Positions 36,101 to 45,000 of a stretch of 64,000 nucleotides of DNA are shown here, in pieces (the first letter of the stretch is position 1; each line of letters starts with the position of its first letter). The position numbers were made by a program, and so were the translations under genes. This stretch comes from Paenibacillus harenae (GTDB lineage Bacteria; Bacillota; Bacilli; Paenibacillales; Paenibacillaceae), in contig NZ_JAUSST010000002.1 of the NCBI RefSeq assembly GCF_030812415.1, forward strand, positions 62,001-126,000. The letters are read 5' to 3'. A model generated the notes under the pieces. It had not been told where the DNA came from. It did not search any database and saw only the letters and a program-made list of their open reading frames with translations.

Positions 36101-39042
36101 TGAAGGCCGATGACAAGCTGTTGACCGCACTCGGAGTCAATTTGAACCAGCCAGCCGTACCATTTACCGAAATACATAGGCCTCATCATTCTGCTTCAAC
36201 AATTGTGGATGTAACGATTGCATCGAAAGCTTCGGCTGCGGCAACGCTTGAACAAACCGAGAACCGCAACCCCGAGCTGGATATTGCAATCATTGGAATA
36301 AGCGGACGTTATCCTGGCGCGAACTCCATGGAGGAGTTCTGGGACAACCTGAAGCATGGACGCGACAGCGTTACGGAGATTCCGTCCGATCGATGGAACG
36401 TAGAGCAATATTTCAATCCGGACAAAAATCAAGCAGGCGGTATGTACTCAAAGTGGGGCGGCTTTATGGAAGACGTCGATAAGTTCGATCCATTGTTCTT
36501 CAACATTTCGCCGCGCGAAGCCGAACTGATGGATCCGCAGGAGCGTCTGTTTCTAGAAACCGTATGGCATGCTATCGAAGACGCAGGCTATAACAAGTCG
36601 GGGCTCGGCCGCAAGGTCGGTGTCTATGTCGGCGCAATGTGGGGTCAATATCAGCTGCTTGCCGCTGAAGCAAACGGCAGTCCTGTAATGCCTTCTTCCA
36701 TCTATGCGTCAATTGCCAACCGAGTATCTTATTTCTTCCATTATTCGGGCCCGAGCATGGCTGTAGATACGATGTGCTCATCCTCTTTGACGGCTATTCA
36801 TCTCGCATGCGAGAGCTTGCGGCGGGGAGAAATTAACGCTGCGGTGGCTGGAGGCGTCAATGTAACGATCCACCCGAACAAATATATGTTCCTATCTCAG
36901 AATAACTTCGTCTCCAGCGACGGCCGCTGCAGATCATTCGGAGAAGGCGGAGACGGTTACGTACCAGGAGAAGGCGTAGGCGCCGTGATATTGAAGCGAG
37001 CAGACAAGGCTGCTGCCGATGGCGACCGTATCTATGCAGTTATTAAAGGAAGTGCCATTAACCATGGCGGCTATGCAAGCGGCTATTATGTACCGAATCC
37101 AAACGCGCAAGCTGAGGTCATTACGGAAGCGATAGAAGGCTGCGGCATTAACCCGCGTACGATCTCTTATGTCGAGGCGCATGGAACAGGCACCTCGCTT
37201 GGCGATCCAATCGAAATAGCTGGATTGAATAAGGCTTTCAAAGGGTTCACGAAGGATAAGCAATTCTGTGCGATTGGTTCGGTAAAGTCGAATATCGGTC
37301 ATTTGGAGTCGGCGGCGGGCATATCGGGTCTTTCGAAGCTATTATTGCAAATGCAGCATAAGCAGTTAGTGCCTTCTTTGCATTCCGAAACATTAAACAG
37401 CGGAATTGACTTTACTAGCTCTCCGTTTTACGTGCAACAACAGCTTGGGGAATGGAGACGCCCGGTCTTAGAGGAAAATGGACGCAGCGTTGCTTATCCC
37501 CGCAGAGCATCCATCTCTGCTTTTGGCGCAGGCGGATCCAATGCTCATCTGATCATAGAAGAGTATGAGATGCCGGCAGCAATAACTAACGGCGGACCGC
37601 AATTGCTTGTGATCTCCGCACGCAGCGAGGAACGGTTGAAGGAGATCGCGGGGCGTCTAGCTGCACGTCTTGCGGAAGGCGGTATACAGCTTGATGAAGC
37701 GGCGTATAGCTTGCAGCGCCGGGAAGAGATGGATGAGCGTCTTGCCTTCGCGGCATCGGACATGGAAGATGCGATCGAGAAATTGAACAGGTATGCGAAC
37801 GGCTCATCGGCGAACGGCTTTGCATGTAACAATGTTAGAGTCAATCAAGAGATTGCATCTGCCGAGGGGGTCGCGGCCCTAGCCGCAGCCCGCAACCTTG
37901 AGGGGCTTGCACAGCTATGGGTTAAAGGCTGCAGAGTGGATTGGAAGTCATTATATCCAGCAGGTATACCTGCAATCGTCTCGCTTCCGGCCTATCCGTT
38001 CCTGCGCAAAAGGTATTGGATTAACAGTTATCGGAGCCAAGAGAAAAAACCGACAACAACGGCAACTGCTGCTCCTTCTATACCGGCGATAAAGGATCCC
38101 GGTCCGTCTTTCGGCCAAAAAGTGATGGATGCTTATAGGCCGGATGACGACGGTACAAGCGATGACGTGAAGCTTGAAATTATAGATGGTTCGATTGCTC
38201 TTCTTACAATGAGTGATCGGGAGAACAGAAATATGTTCTCCGACAAGCTGGTTGGCGGTTTAATGGCACAATTTCATAAGCTTCGCCATAACGAGAGCAT
38301 CAAAGCGATCGTTCTTACCGGCTATGACAACATTTTTGCTTTTGGCGGCACGCAGGAGCAGTTAACGATGATTTCCGAACGAACATTTTCGTTCACCGAC
38401 GTGCCGTTTATGTTCCGGGGACTGCTTGAATGCGAGATTCCCGTTATCACTGCGATCCAGGGTCACGCTTCGGGAGGCGGACTCTTGTTCGGTTTGTACG
38501 GAGATATTGTCGTGATGGCGGAGGAAGGTGTATACAACGCCGTATTCATGAAGTATGGATTTACGCCGGGCATGGGTGCAACCTATATCCTGCAGGACAA
38601 GCTTGGCAAAAACCTGGCGACCGAAATGATGTTTACCGCAAGGAGCTTTCGCGGAGAAGAGCTTCGCGACCGCGGCTCATCCGTGCTGATTCGGCCGGGG
38701 AAGGAAGTAGTCCAGGAGGCGGTCTCCATTGCCCGGATGCTGATTGATAAGCCCCTTCATTCTTTGAAAACGTTAAAGGCAGAGCTTGCCGGCCGGACGC
38801 TGCGTGCGCTGCCGGAGGTGATTGCTGCCGAGGAACAGATGCATGAAGAAACATTCGGTCACCCGGATGTTAAGAAAAGGATCGAGTACTACTACTTAAC
38901 GAGCGATGCCCGCACGAATGCTGCCGCAGCGGCAGAGACCGCATTTGACGAATCGTTTATGAGAAAGCTGCTTGCCGATCTTGAGGCCGGATCGATAAGT
39001 CCTAACCAGGCTGCAAGGCTGAGTAAGATTAATAAACCTTGA
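33136..39042 (+). CDS. Trans-AT PKS2: DH-ACP-ACP-KR-KS-ECH2
   Basis: This is a 1968-residue synthase. DH1 (about 1-290) has His25 in DHRVHQTRIMPG and Asp197 in HPAFLDG; the usual Gly of HxxxG is altered. Tandem ACPs carry GLDSRQ (Ser356 and Ser454) and are near-duplicates. KR2 (about 765-960) has GGAGGIG, Tyr913, and Cys917 where Asn is usual; LND suggests B-type. KS3 (about 1050-1477) has Cys1214 and His1349. After the post-KS linker, residues about 1675-1925 are a crotonase fold with GYDNIFAFGGTQEQL and FMKYGFTPGMGATY, the PksI-type ECH2 that decarboxylates the glutaconyl intermediate to complete the beta-branch. A helical C-terminus (RKLLADLEAGSISPNQAARL) looks like a four-helix-bundle docking element for PKS3. 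Confidence 0.93.
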   Translation: MRMKELKKMTFSTMMRYEDLIVRDHRVHQTRIMPGVTFIDMIYRLLLSKGFSAEEAELRSILFKEPVATTEQYDKKIRITFQPVGSHYLVTAQSQKMRSDQALEASWADNLQCELHLGKKVPVKTIDADALVAGAVRLEDMEHTYSYMRKTSIEHYEFMKMLGRVHVSDDYRLGEAHLSGLAQQYADSFFMHPAFLDGATCVADAAMLAKAAGGAEIKPFIPMFIESFRAWSGLGEKVYVYIPAGSMKITASGDMLYSDIELYNMEGVQVASFVRLGFKQVRSQSLIHHLEKVDGSGNDQASAAMQPPTVALTNKPAQKTKAAIESKLRSMVARLLDLPADKVNVETGFYDLGLDSRQLLALVEELETLTGSKLYPTLLFEYTSVAKLSDYLFAENKGTFRYEEADAQETAERPSGSLLHTIRNDLSRMVALLLGRPIEEVSAEDGFYDQGLDSRQLLKLVQELETKLGSKLYPTLLFEYTSIDKLADYIAEEHGQAYSSAVGADPILPQEQELTAASVTKQSGQTLLENSFFYRPQWVEKPLAEHSISQIGQSVLIIASKDSKRLAAELTSMLSGKDIYELDLGTETKQLTDRLWEIRTGSAEALDLVLNEWPTMDSVFFLGGMHHRPSKLNSLAELEHSQEQGAITLFRLVKAFVKRKWMSKLRRLYVIANNVHEVAASEQTIPYGGSAFGLAKTIAVEYPQVQLHALDLAREEEPLEQAAAILSEPSHPQARETAIRGGRRYVLDVRPVQLPSVEPTLLRPNGVYLIVGGAGGIGLELAYHLAVKAKASLILTGRSDLNELQRSKIADIEALGSRVLYIRADVTELSDMQQAVKQAKAHFGALHGVVHSAMALNDKVLAAMDETVFRAGLAPKVTGTAVLYEALKDEPLDFLMFFSSVLSLVGNVGQSNYTAGCAFKDAYAHAIRQRVSYPVKIFNWGYWGTVGAGKSDDIRKQLSSIGAEAIDSSAGMVAIDRMLGLNLTQIIPLKADDKLLTALGVNLNQPAVPFTEIHRPHHSASTIVDVTIASKASAAATLEQTENRNPELDIAIIGISGRYPGANSMEEFWDNLKHGRDSVTEIPSDRWNVEQYFNPDKNQAGGMYSKWGGFMEDVDKFDPLFFNISPREAELMDPQERLFLETVWHAIEDAGYNKSGLGRKVGVYVGAMWGQYQLLAAEANGSPVMPSSIYASIANRVSYFFHYSGPSMAVDTMCSSSLTAIHLACESLRRGEINAAVAGGVNVTIHPNKYMFLSQNNFVSSDGRCRSFGEGGDGYVPGEGVGAVILKRADKAAADGDRIYAVIKGSAINHGGYASGYYVPNPNAQAEVITEAIEGCGINPRTISYVEAHGTGTSLGDPIEIAGLNKAFKGFTKDKQFCAIGSVKSNIGHLESAAGISGLSKLLLQMQHKQLVPSLHSETLNSGIDFTSSPFYVQQQLGEWRRPVLEENGRSVAYPRRASISAFGAGGSNAHLIIEEYEMPAAITNGGPQLLVISARSEERLKEIAGRLAARLAEGGIQLDEAAYSLQRREEMDERLAFAASDMEDAIEKLNRYANGSSANGFACNNVRVNQEIASAEGVAALAAARNLEGLAQLWVKGCRVDWKSLYPAGIPAIVSLPAYPFLRKRYWINSYRSQEKKPTTTATAAPSIPAIKDPGPSFGQKVMDAYRPDDDGTSDDVKLEIIDGSIALLTMSDRENRNMFSDKLVGGLMAQFHKLRHNESIKAIVLTGYDNIFAFGGTQEQLTMISERTFSFTDVPFMFRGLLECEIPVITAIQGHASGGGLLFGLYGDIVVMAEEGVYNAVFMKYGFTPGMGATYILQDKLGKNLATEMMFTARSFRGEELRDRGSSVLIRPGKEVVQEAVSIARMLIDKPLHSLKTLKAELAGRTLRALPEVIAAEEQMHEETFGHPDVKKRIEYYYLTSDARTNAAAAAETAFDESFMRKLLADLEAGSISPNQAARLSKINKP

Positions 39043-39067
39043 GAACTTTGATAGCGGGGGGATTCCA

Positions 39068-41275
39068 ATGGGGTTAAGCGAAGAAGAAATCTACAATCGA
39101 GTCTCTAATGGAACGCTGACCAAGGAGGACGCTTTGGAACTCCTAAAGCGTCTCTACAGTCACGGGCAGCAGGAAGCGGCGGCGGCGACGGAGGCGGCGG
39201 TCATGAGTCGCAGCGCTGCCCGTCCATCGAGGAAAGAATCCGAAGCGGATGTGCAAGCTTTTGTGGTCGATATTGTCAGAAGGATCCTGCATTTAGAAGA
39301 GGATGAGATCGAGCAGACGCTTACTTTCAAAGAGCTTGGAGCGGATTCGATCTCCTCGGTGGAAATCGTTCGGGATATTAACAAAAGTCTGCGGCTGAAT
39401 CTGGATGCTGTCGTTCTATATGACTTCAGTACGATCCAGAGCTTGGTTGACCATATTGCTTCCATCATTCAAAGGGACAGCAAAGTAATCGCGCAGCCAA
39501 GTGCGGTACAGCAATCTGTTGTTGTATCCCCTCCTGTGCCGAAATTAGCAGATGCAGAGGCGCGTTTCTCCGAGAATGCCGTGCAAGCAAAAATCGTGGA
39601 AATCGTGTGCGGCATCTTGCATTTAGGGGAGGAAGAATTAAATACCTCCTTCTCCTTTCGCGAGCTTGGCATCGACTCGATCTCTGCGGTTGAAATCGTT
39701 CGTGATCTGAATAAAACGTTCAAATTAAATCTTGATGCGGTCACTTTGTATGATTATGCCACGATTTCCAGCCTTGCCGAGCATGTGAACAAAGTGAGAG
39801 CCAATAGCGGTCTCGTAACCGCGTCAGCGGTTCGATTAGCCGAGTCGGACACGATGCGTGCCGTCGAAACGGCTCAACAGGCGGGGGGGCGGCAAAAACT
39901 CGTCCTTTCAAAAAAAAAAAGTGATCGGGCAGAGCCCGAATTAACCCAAGCGCCGCCGTCGACCGCTGACAAACAGCCGTCGCTTTCGGGAGAGGCTGTA
40001 GCGATCATCGGAATCGCCGGGCGCTTTCCTGGTGCTGACAACGTGCACGAGTTTTGGAACAACCTTCGCGACGGCGTTGACAGTGTAACGGAGGTGCCTC
40101 GCGAGCGCTGGAACATTGACGACTATTACGATCCGGACCCGCATGCCCCAGGCAAGACCAATTGCCGCAAAGGCGGTTTTCTACGGGATGCGGATCAGTT
40201 CGATCCCTTGTTCTTCAACATTTCGCCTAGGGAAGCAGCGTTTATGGATCCGCAGCAGCGGCTTTTCTTGCAGGAAGCGTGGAATGCGCTTGAGGATGCT
40301 GGTTATACGGATATGAGCCTATCAGGCAGAAAATGCGGTGTCTTTGCAGGCGTTGCAATGGGAGACTATGCAAAGCTGTTGGCCGAACAAGGCTTGGAGA
40401 CGCTGGGGGAATCTTTTTCGGGCTTGGCAACCTCGATTCTAGCAGCACGCATTTCCTATTTTCTCAATTTGACAGGCCCGAGTATGGCGATCGAAACGGC
40501 TTGCTCATCCTCGTTGGTTGCCATTCATCAAGCCTGTCAGAGCCTGCTGTCCGGCGATTGCGATATGGCGTTAGCGGGAGGCGTGTCGTTGATGCTGACT
40601 CCGGATTTGCACATAAAGTCTTCGATGATTGAAATGATTTCACCGAGCGGGAAATGCCGATCCTTCGATGCAGGCGCAGACGGGGCCGTATTCTCGGAAG
40701 GCGTAGGCGTTCTCGTGCTTAAGCCATTGACGAAGGCCTTAGAGGATTCCGATCCGATCTACGGCGTCATTAAGGGCTCCGCTGTTAACCAAGATGGCAA
40801 AACGAACGGAATTACGGCGCCAAGCGCTCGTTCGCAGACCCAGCTGGAGTCGGACATTTACCGCAAGCATTACATAAACCCGGATGAGATTACCTATATG
40901 GAGGCACATGGGACAGGCACGCCGCTTGGTGATCCTATCGAAATTAAAGCGCTTACCGAATCGTTTGAGTTATTCACGCAGAGACGTCAATATTGCGCAA
41001 TCGGTTCGGTAAAGAGCAACATTGGCCATGCGTCTACCGCAGCTGGAGTCATTTCCGTAATCAAGGTGCTGCTTGCGTTGAAGCATGGCCAAATTCCGCC
41101 CTCTTTACATTTTGAACAACCCAATCCGCATATCCGTTTTGAGGAGACGCCGTTCTATGTGAACACCAGGCTCATGGACTGGAAGGTGGATGGGGGAAAG
41201 CCGAGAATAGCGGGAATTAGCGCTTTCGGATTCAGCGGTACGAACTGCCACATGATTATTCAAGAGGCACAGTAA
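39068..41275 (+). CDS. Trans-AT PKS3: ACP-ACP-KS
   Basis: This is a 735-residue protein. The N-terminal helices (1-35, EEIYNRVSNGTLTKEDALELL) match the docking style of the PKS2 C-terminus. Two ACPs follow, GADSIS (Ser94) and GIDSIS (Ser204), very alike; tandem ACPs right after KS3-ECH2 are where the HMGS cassette should act. A linker with Lys-rich KLVLSKKK leads to KS4 (about 311-734; Cys479, His614). The protein ends at the KS itself, without the flanking linker normally attached; that linker begins PKS4, on the far side of the parA-like gene. The linker contains an A11 run at 39910-39920. The start ATG has GGGGGGAT upstream. Confidence 0.92.
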   Translation: MGLSEEEIYNRVSNGTLTKEDALELLKRLYSHGQQEAAAATEAAVMSRSAARPSRKESEADVQAFVVDIVRRILHLEEDEIEQTLTFKELGADSISSVEIVRDINKSLRLNLDAVVLYDFSTIQSLVDHIASIIQRDSKVIAQPSAVQQSVVVSPPVPKLADAEARFSENAVQAKIVEIVCGILHLGEEELNTSFSFRELGIDSISAVEIVRDLNKTFKLNLDAVTLYDYATISSLAEHVNKVRANSGLVTASAVRLAESDTMRAVETAQQAGGRQKLVLSKKKSDRAEPELTQAPPSTADKQPSLSGEAVAIIGIAGRFPGADNVHEFWNNLRDGVDSVTEVPRERWNIDDYYDPDPHAPGKTNCRKGGFLRDADQFDPLFFNISPREAAFMDPQQRLFLQEAWNALEDAGYTDMSLSGRKCGVFAGVAMGDYAKLLAEQGLETLGESFSGLATSILAARISYFLNLTGPSMAIETACSSSLVAIHQACQSLLSGDCDMALAGGVSLMLTPDLHIKSSMIEMISPSGKCRSFDAGADGAVFSEGVGVLVLKPLTKALEDSDPIYGVIKGSAVNQDGKTNGITAPSARSQTQLESDIYRKHYINPDEITYMEAHGTGTPLGDPIEIKALTESFELFTQRRQYCAIGSVKSNIGHASTAAGVISVIKVLLALKHGQIPPSLHFEQPNPHIRFEETPFYVNTRLMDWKVDGGKPRIAGISAFGFSGTNCHMIIQEAQ

Positions 41276-41328
41276 GCCATAAGGCATTGCAATAGGAATA
41301 AGCCTGGGCGTTAAGGAGGAGAAACACG

Positions 41329-42090
41329 ATGGGAAGGAAGCTTTGTGTCATAAATCAGAAGGGTGGCGTCGGCAAGACCACCTCGGTGATGAACATCGGA
41401 ATTGGAATGAAAAATGCAGGAAAACGAGTATTGCTGATAGATCTCGATCCGCAAGCCAACCTGACGTCGGCGTTGGGCTTCCAGTCTCAGCAGTTGGAAT
41501 CTACCGTCTATGAATGGATGAAAGGAGAAACTTCCTTCGAAGACACAGCGCTGGAATACCGAGGCTTATATCTTATTCCGTCCAATGTCGAATTGTCTGC
41601 TGCCGATATAGAGTTGTCTCAGGTGACCGGCCGCGAATTGCTGTTGAAGAAAGCGATGGACGGCGTGCTTGACCGTTTCGACTGCATCTTGATCGATTGT
41701 TCCCCAACCTTGGGTTTGTTGGCGCTCAATGCATTAACTGCCGTTCATGAGGTGCTCGTCCCCATACAGCCGGAATACCTCCCGCTTGAAGGGGTCAGCT
41801 ATTTGATGAGGACGATCGAATTGGCGCAAGAACGCTTGAATCATGATCTTAAGGTAGGCGGAGTTATCGTAACCCGGTATGACGGTCGCAGAAATCTGCA
41901 TCGAGAGGTTGTGGATATCATTCGCACCCACTTCGAAGATAAGCTGTTTAACACGTTCATCCGCAACAATGTAGCTTTGGCGGAAGCGCCTTCCTACGGT
42001 AAAGATATTTTCACCTATAAGCCGGACAGTAACGGTGCCCAAGATTATGAGGCTCTATGCAAGGAAATCTTAATGCGAGAGGTTGTATAA
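41329..42090 (+). CDS. ParA/Soj-type partitioning ATPase inside the PKS operon
   Basis: This is a 253-residue ParA-family ATPase, the same length as Bacillus Soj. The deviant Walker A KGGVGKTT (11-18, with the signature Lys11 and Lys16), Walker A' LLIDLDPQAN (about 36-45) and Walker B CILIDCSP are intact, as is the VPIQPEYLPLEGV region. It lacks the N-terminal DNA-binding extension of plasmid type Ia ParA and so resembles chromosomal Soj and cargo-positioning ParAs such as McdA. Such proteins bind nucleoid DNA as ATP dimers and are released by a partner. No ParB gene or parS site is visible. It has an excellent AAGGAGGAG site, stops 2 bases before the PKS4 start, and splits module 4 between KS4 and its linker. 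A role in positioning the synthase complex is inferred. Confidence 0.93.
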   Translation: MGRKLCVINQKGGVGKTTSVMNIGIGMKNAGKRVLLIDLDPQANLTSALGFQSQQLESTVYEWMKGETSFEDTALEYRGLYLIPSNVELSAADIELSQVTGRELLLKKAMDGVLDRFDCILIDCSPTLGLLALNALTAVHEVLVPIQPEYLPLEGVSYLMRTIELAQERLNHDLKVGGVIVTRYDGRRNLHREVVDIIRTHFEDKLFNTFIRNNVALAEAPSYGKDIFTYKPDSNGAQDYEALCKEILMREVV

Positions 42091-42092
42091 GA

Positions 42093-45000
42093 ATGAGCAA
42101 ACAACCACGACTTGGGAGTAATCCATTAGCATGGCTGACATCGACTACTGCCGTGAAAGCCGAAGCAGCCGCAAAAGCCAAGCATGATGAGGCATCGCCG
42201 CCAGCCGTTACGGAGAAAACATCGGGCGCCAAGAAGCTGGTGCTTAATAAACGGACGCAGAAAAGCAATCCCCAATCTTATTATTTCATGCCTTTCTCAG
42301 CCAAAACGACAGAAGCGCTTGGGCGTCGCCTCCAGGACCTGCTCAGCTGGCTCGAAGAGGAAGGGGCGAACGAGAGGATCGAGGACATTGCTTATACTCT
42401 GCTGATTGGCCGAAGCCATTTCAACCAGCGCTCTGCATTGTTAGTCAGCGATATAGTTGAATTGAAGAGCAGTCTGCAAACGATCCTTCAAACCGGCACA
42501 GCGCCGAGTTATGTAACAAAGCCGGAGCAAAAGCGCAAAGCAGCCAACGACGCTGAAACGGTTAGCCGTGGAAACGAATGGCTGCAACAGTTGGCAAACG
42601 GCGGAAAGTCGGCAGAGGAGGAGGAAAGCGTTCTCCTTCAAGTAGCTGAGCTTTATGTTCAAGGAGCTGCGCTGAATTGGGGTTTAATGGCTATCAATGG
42701 CAAGCGTATTTCAATGCCTACCTATCCGTTCGCCAAGGAGCGCTTCTGGCTGCCTGAAAATGTACGTAAACCAAGCTCCTTCGCGACTCAATCCGTCCTT
42801 CGCTCTTCACCTGTAGATGCAGCAACAGAGACGGTGTTGTATGGCATCGATTGGGTCAGTGCGCCGGTCGCAGCAACGAAGCAGCCTTCTTTTTACCGCG
42901 TACTAGTGATGGAAGCAGGGGATGGATATAGCCAGCATGTGCGGCAAAGGATGCAATCTATCACGGGTTTGACGATAGACGTTATAACTGTTCATGCGGG
43001 CGACAGCTATGCCGAGCTAGGAAATGGAATAATTCGTATCCGTACGGATGCCGCTGACGACTACATACGCTTGTTTGAAAGCTTGAAGGCACAAAACCGA
43101 TTGCCGGAGCTGCTTCTTAATTTCTGGCCGTTCTCGAATGCAGAAGGCGATAGGAAGAGCCAGTTGAGCATTGGTGTCCAAGTCTATTTTCACCTTGTCC
43201 GTGCGCTTCATCAATTATCGATTCAGACGCTGAAGCGTTTGCTGCATCTTTACCCGTCTGATTATTCGAATCCAGCATCTTACCATGAAGCGGTTGGCGG
43301 TTATTCGCGATCTTTGCAAATGGTGCAGCCGCAGCTCCAATTATCGGTTATCGGGGCACAACAACATAAGATAGAAGATCTTATCGAGCTTTCTATTCAG
43401 GAAGCGCTTACGCCATTCCGCGACCTGGATCGCGAGGTCCGCTACAACAATAAGCTTCGCACCGTTCGGAAGGCACAACGCATTCCTATGAACACGAACG
43501 GCGGCTTAGATATGCTAAAGCATCAGGGCGTATATCTGATAACAGGCGGTACAGGCGGACTTGGCTTGCTGTTCGCAGAAGAGCTTGCCGTCCAATATAA
43601 AGCAAGATTGGCGTTGATCGGCCGCTCTGAGCTTGACGCCAAACGACAATTGAAAATCGACGCACTGCGCGGCCTAGGCGCAGATGTTATTTACATACAA
43701 GGCGATGTAGGAAGCCGCACAGATCTGACAAAGGCAATGGAAACCGTGAAGGAGCGTTGGGGCCGCGTCGACGGCGTGCTTCATGCGGCAGGGCAAATGG
43801 AGGGAGAGCTTGTCCTTCACAAGACGGAAGAGAAGTTCGCCTCCATTATGCAGCCCAAAATTGAGGGAACGGTATTGCTTGATGAATTAACGTCCGGCGA
43901 AGAGCTCGACTTTTTTGCTTTATTTTCCTCGACTTCCGCGTATTTGGGCGACATCGGGCAATGCGACTATGCGATTGGGAATCGTTTCCTGGACGGCTAT
44001 GCAGCTTATCGAGAAGAGCTGCGGTCGCAAGGCAAACGATCCGGCCAAACGCTTTCTATCAATTGGCCTATATGGCGCGACGGCGGCATGCATCTAAGCA
44101 AGGAAGCAGAGGAGCTTTATCTGCAAGCTTCCGGAATGAGCTATTTGGAGAAGGAAGCAGGGCTGAGCGCTTTCAATCAATTGCTGCGCAGCGGACGCTG
44201 TCAAGGCATGGTATTGGCCGGCAACCGGGAGCGCATGGAACGTTTTCTGCAAATCGAAGAGCTAGAACCACCCATAGCGGAGACAGCTGTTAGCCCGGTG
44301 TCGAACGAAGAGTCCATGATTGGAACCGAACGCAGGCTCTTATTCGACTTGAAGCAAATAGCCGCCGATTATGTGAAAATGCCGCCGGAAAAAATGGATC
44401 TTGAAGAGAACCTCGGGAATTACGGTTTTGATTCCATCGATCTTAAAAAATTAGCCAAGCAGTTAAGCGATTATTTCCGCATATCGGTTTCGCCGACGGT
44501 CTTTTTCGCGCACAGCTCTCTCCAAAGTATTAGCGAGCACTTGCTGGACAGCTTTGGCGATTCGATTCTCATGCACTATAGCCGATTAGAGCCGGCTGCG
44601 GCACATACGCCGAAGCAGCCCGCATTACAGCAAGCTGCTGCTCCCGCGCGGAAAGAGACTTTTAATCAGCCAGCTGGCGTGTCAATCGCACCGGATTTGC
44701 AGTCTATTAAGGAGCCTGTCGCTATTATTGGCGTACATGGGATTTTTCCGCAATCCAATGGATTGGATGAGTTCTGGTCGCATTTGAAGGCGGAGAAGGA
44801 TTTAATTACGGAAATTCCGGGGGACAGATGGAACTACCGCGATTTTTATAAGGAGGGCGGTCCTGCCAAAGGCAAACAGAATACCAAGTGGGGCGGCTTT
44901 ATTCGTGATGCGGATAAATTTGATCCAAGCTTCTTTCACATATCCCCGCGCGAAGCGGAGCTGATCGACCCGCAGCATCGGCTGTTTCTCGAATCCGTAT

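Noticed and set aside
40116..42090. Possible parS sites or a ParB gene near the parA-like gene
   Set aside because: No ParB helix-turn-helix protein and no obvious 16-base parS-like palindrome were found near the gene; the partner is more likely a PKS protein.
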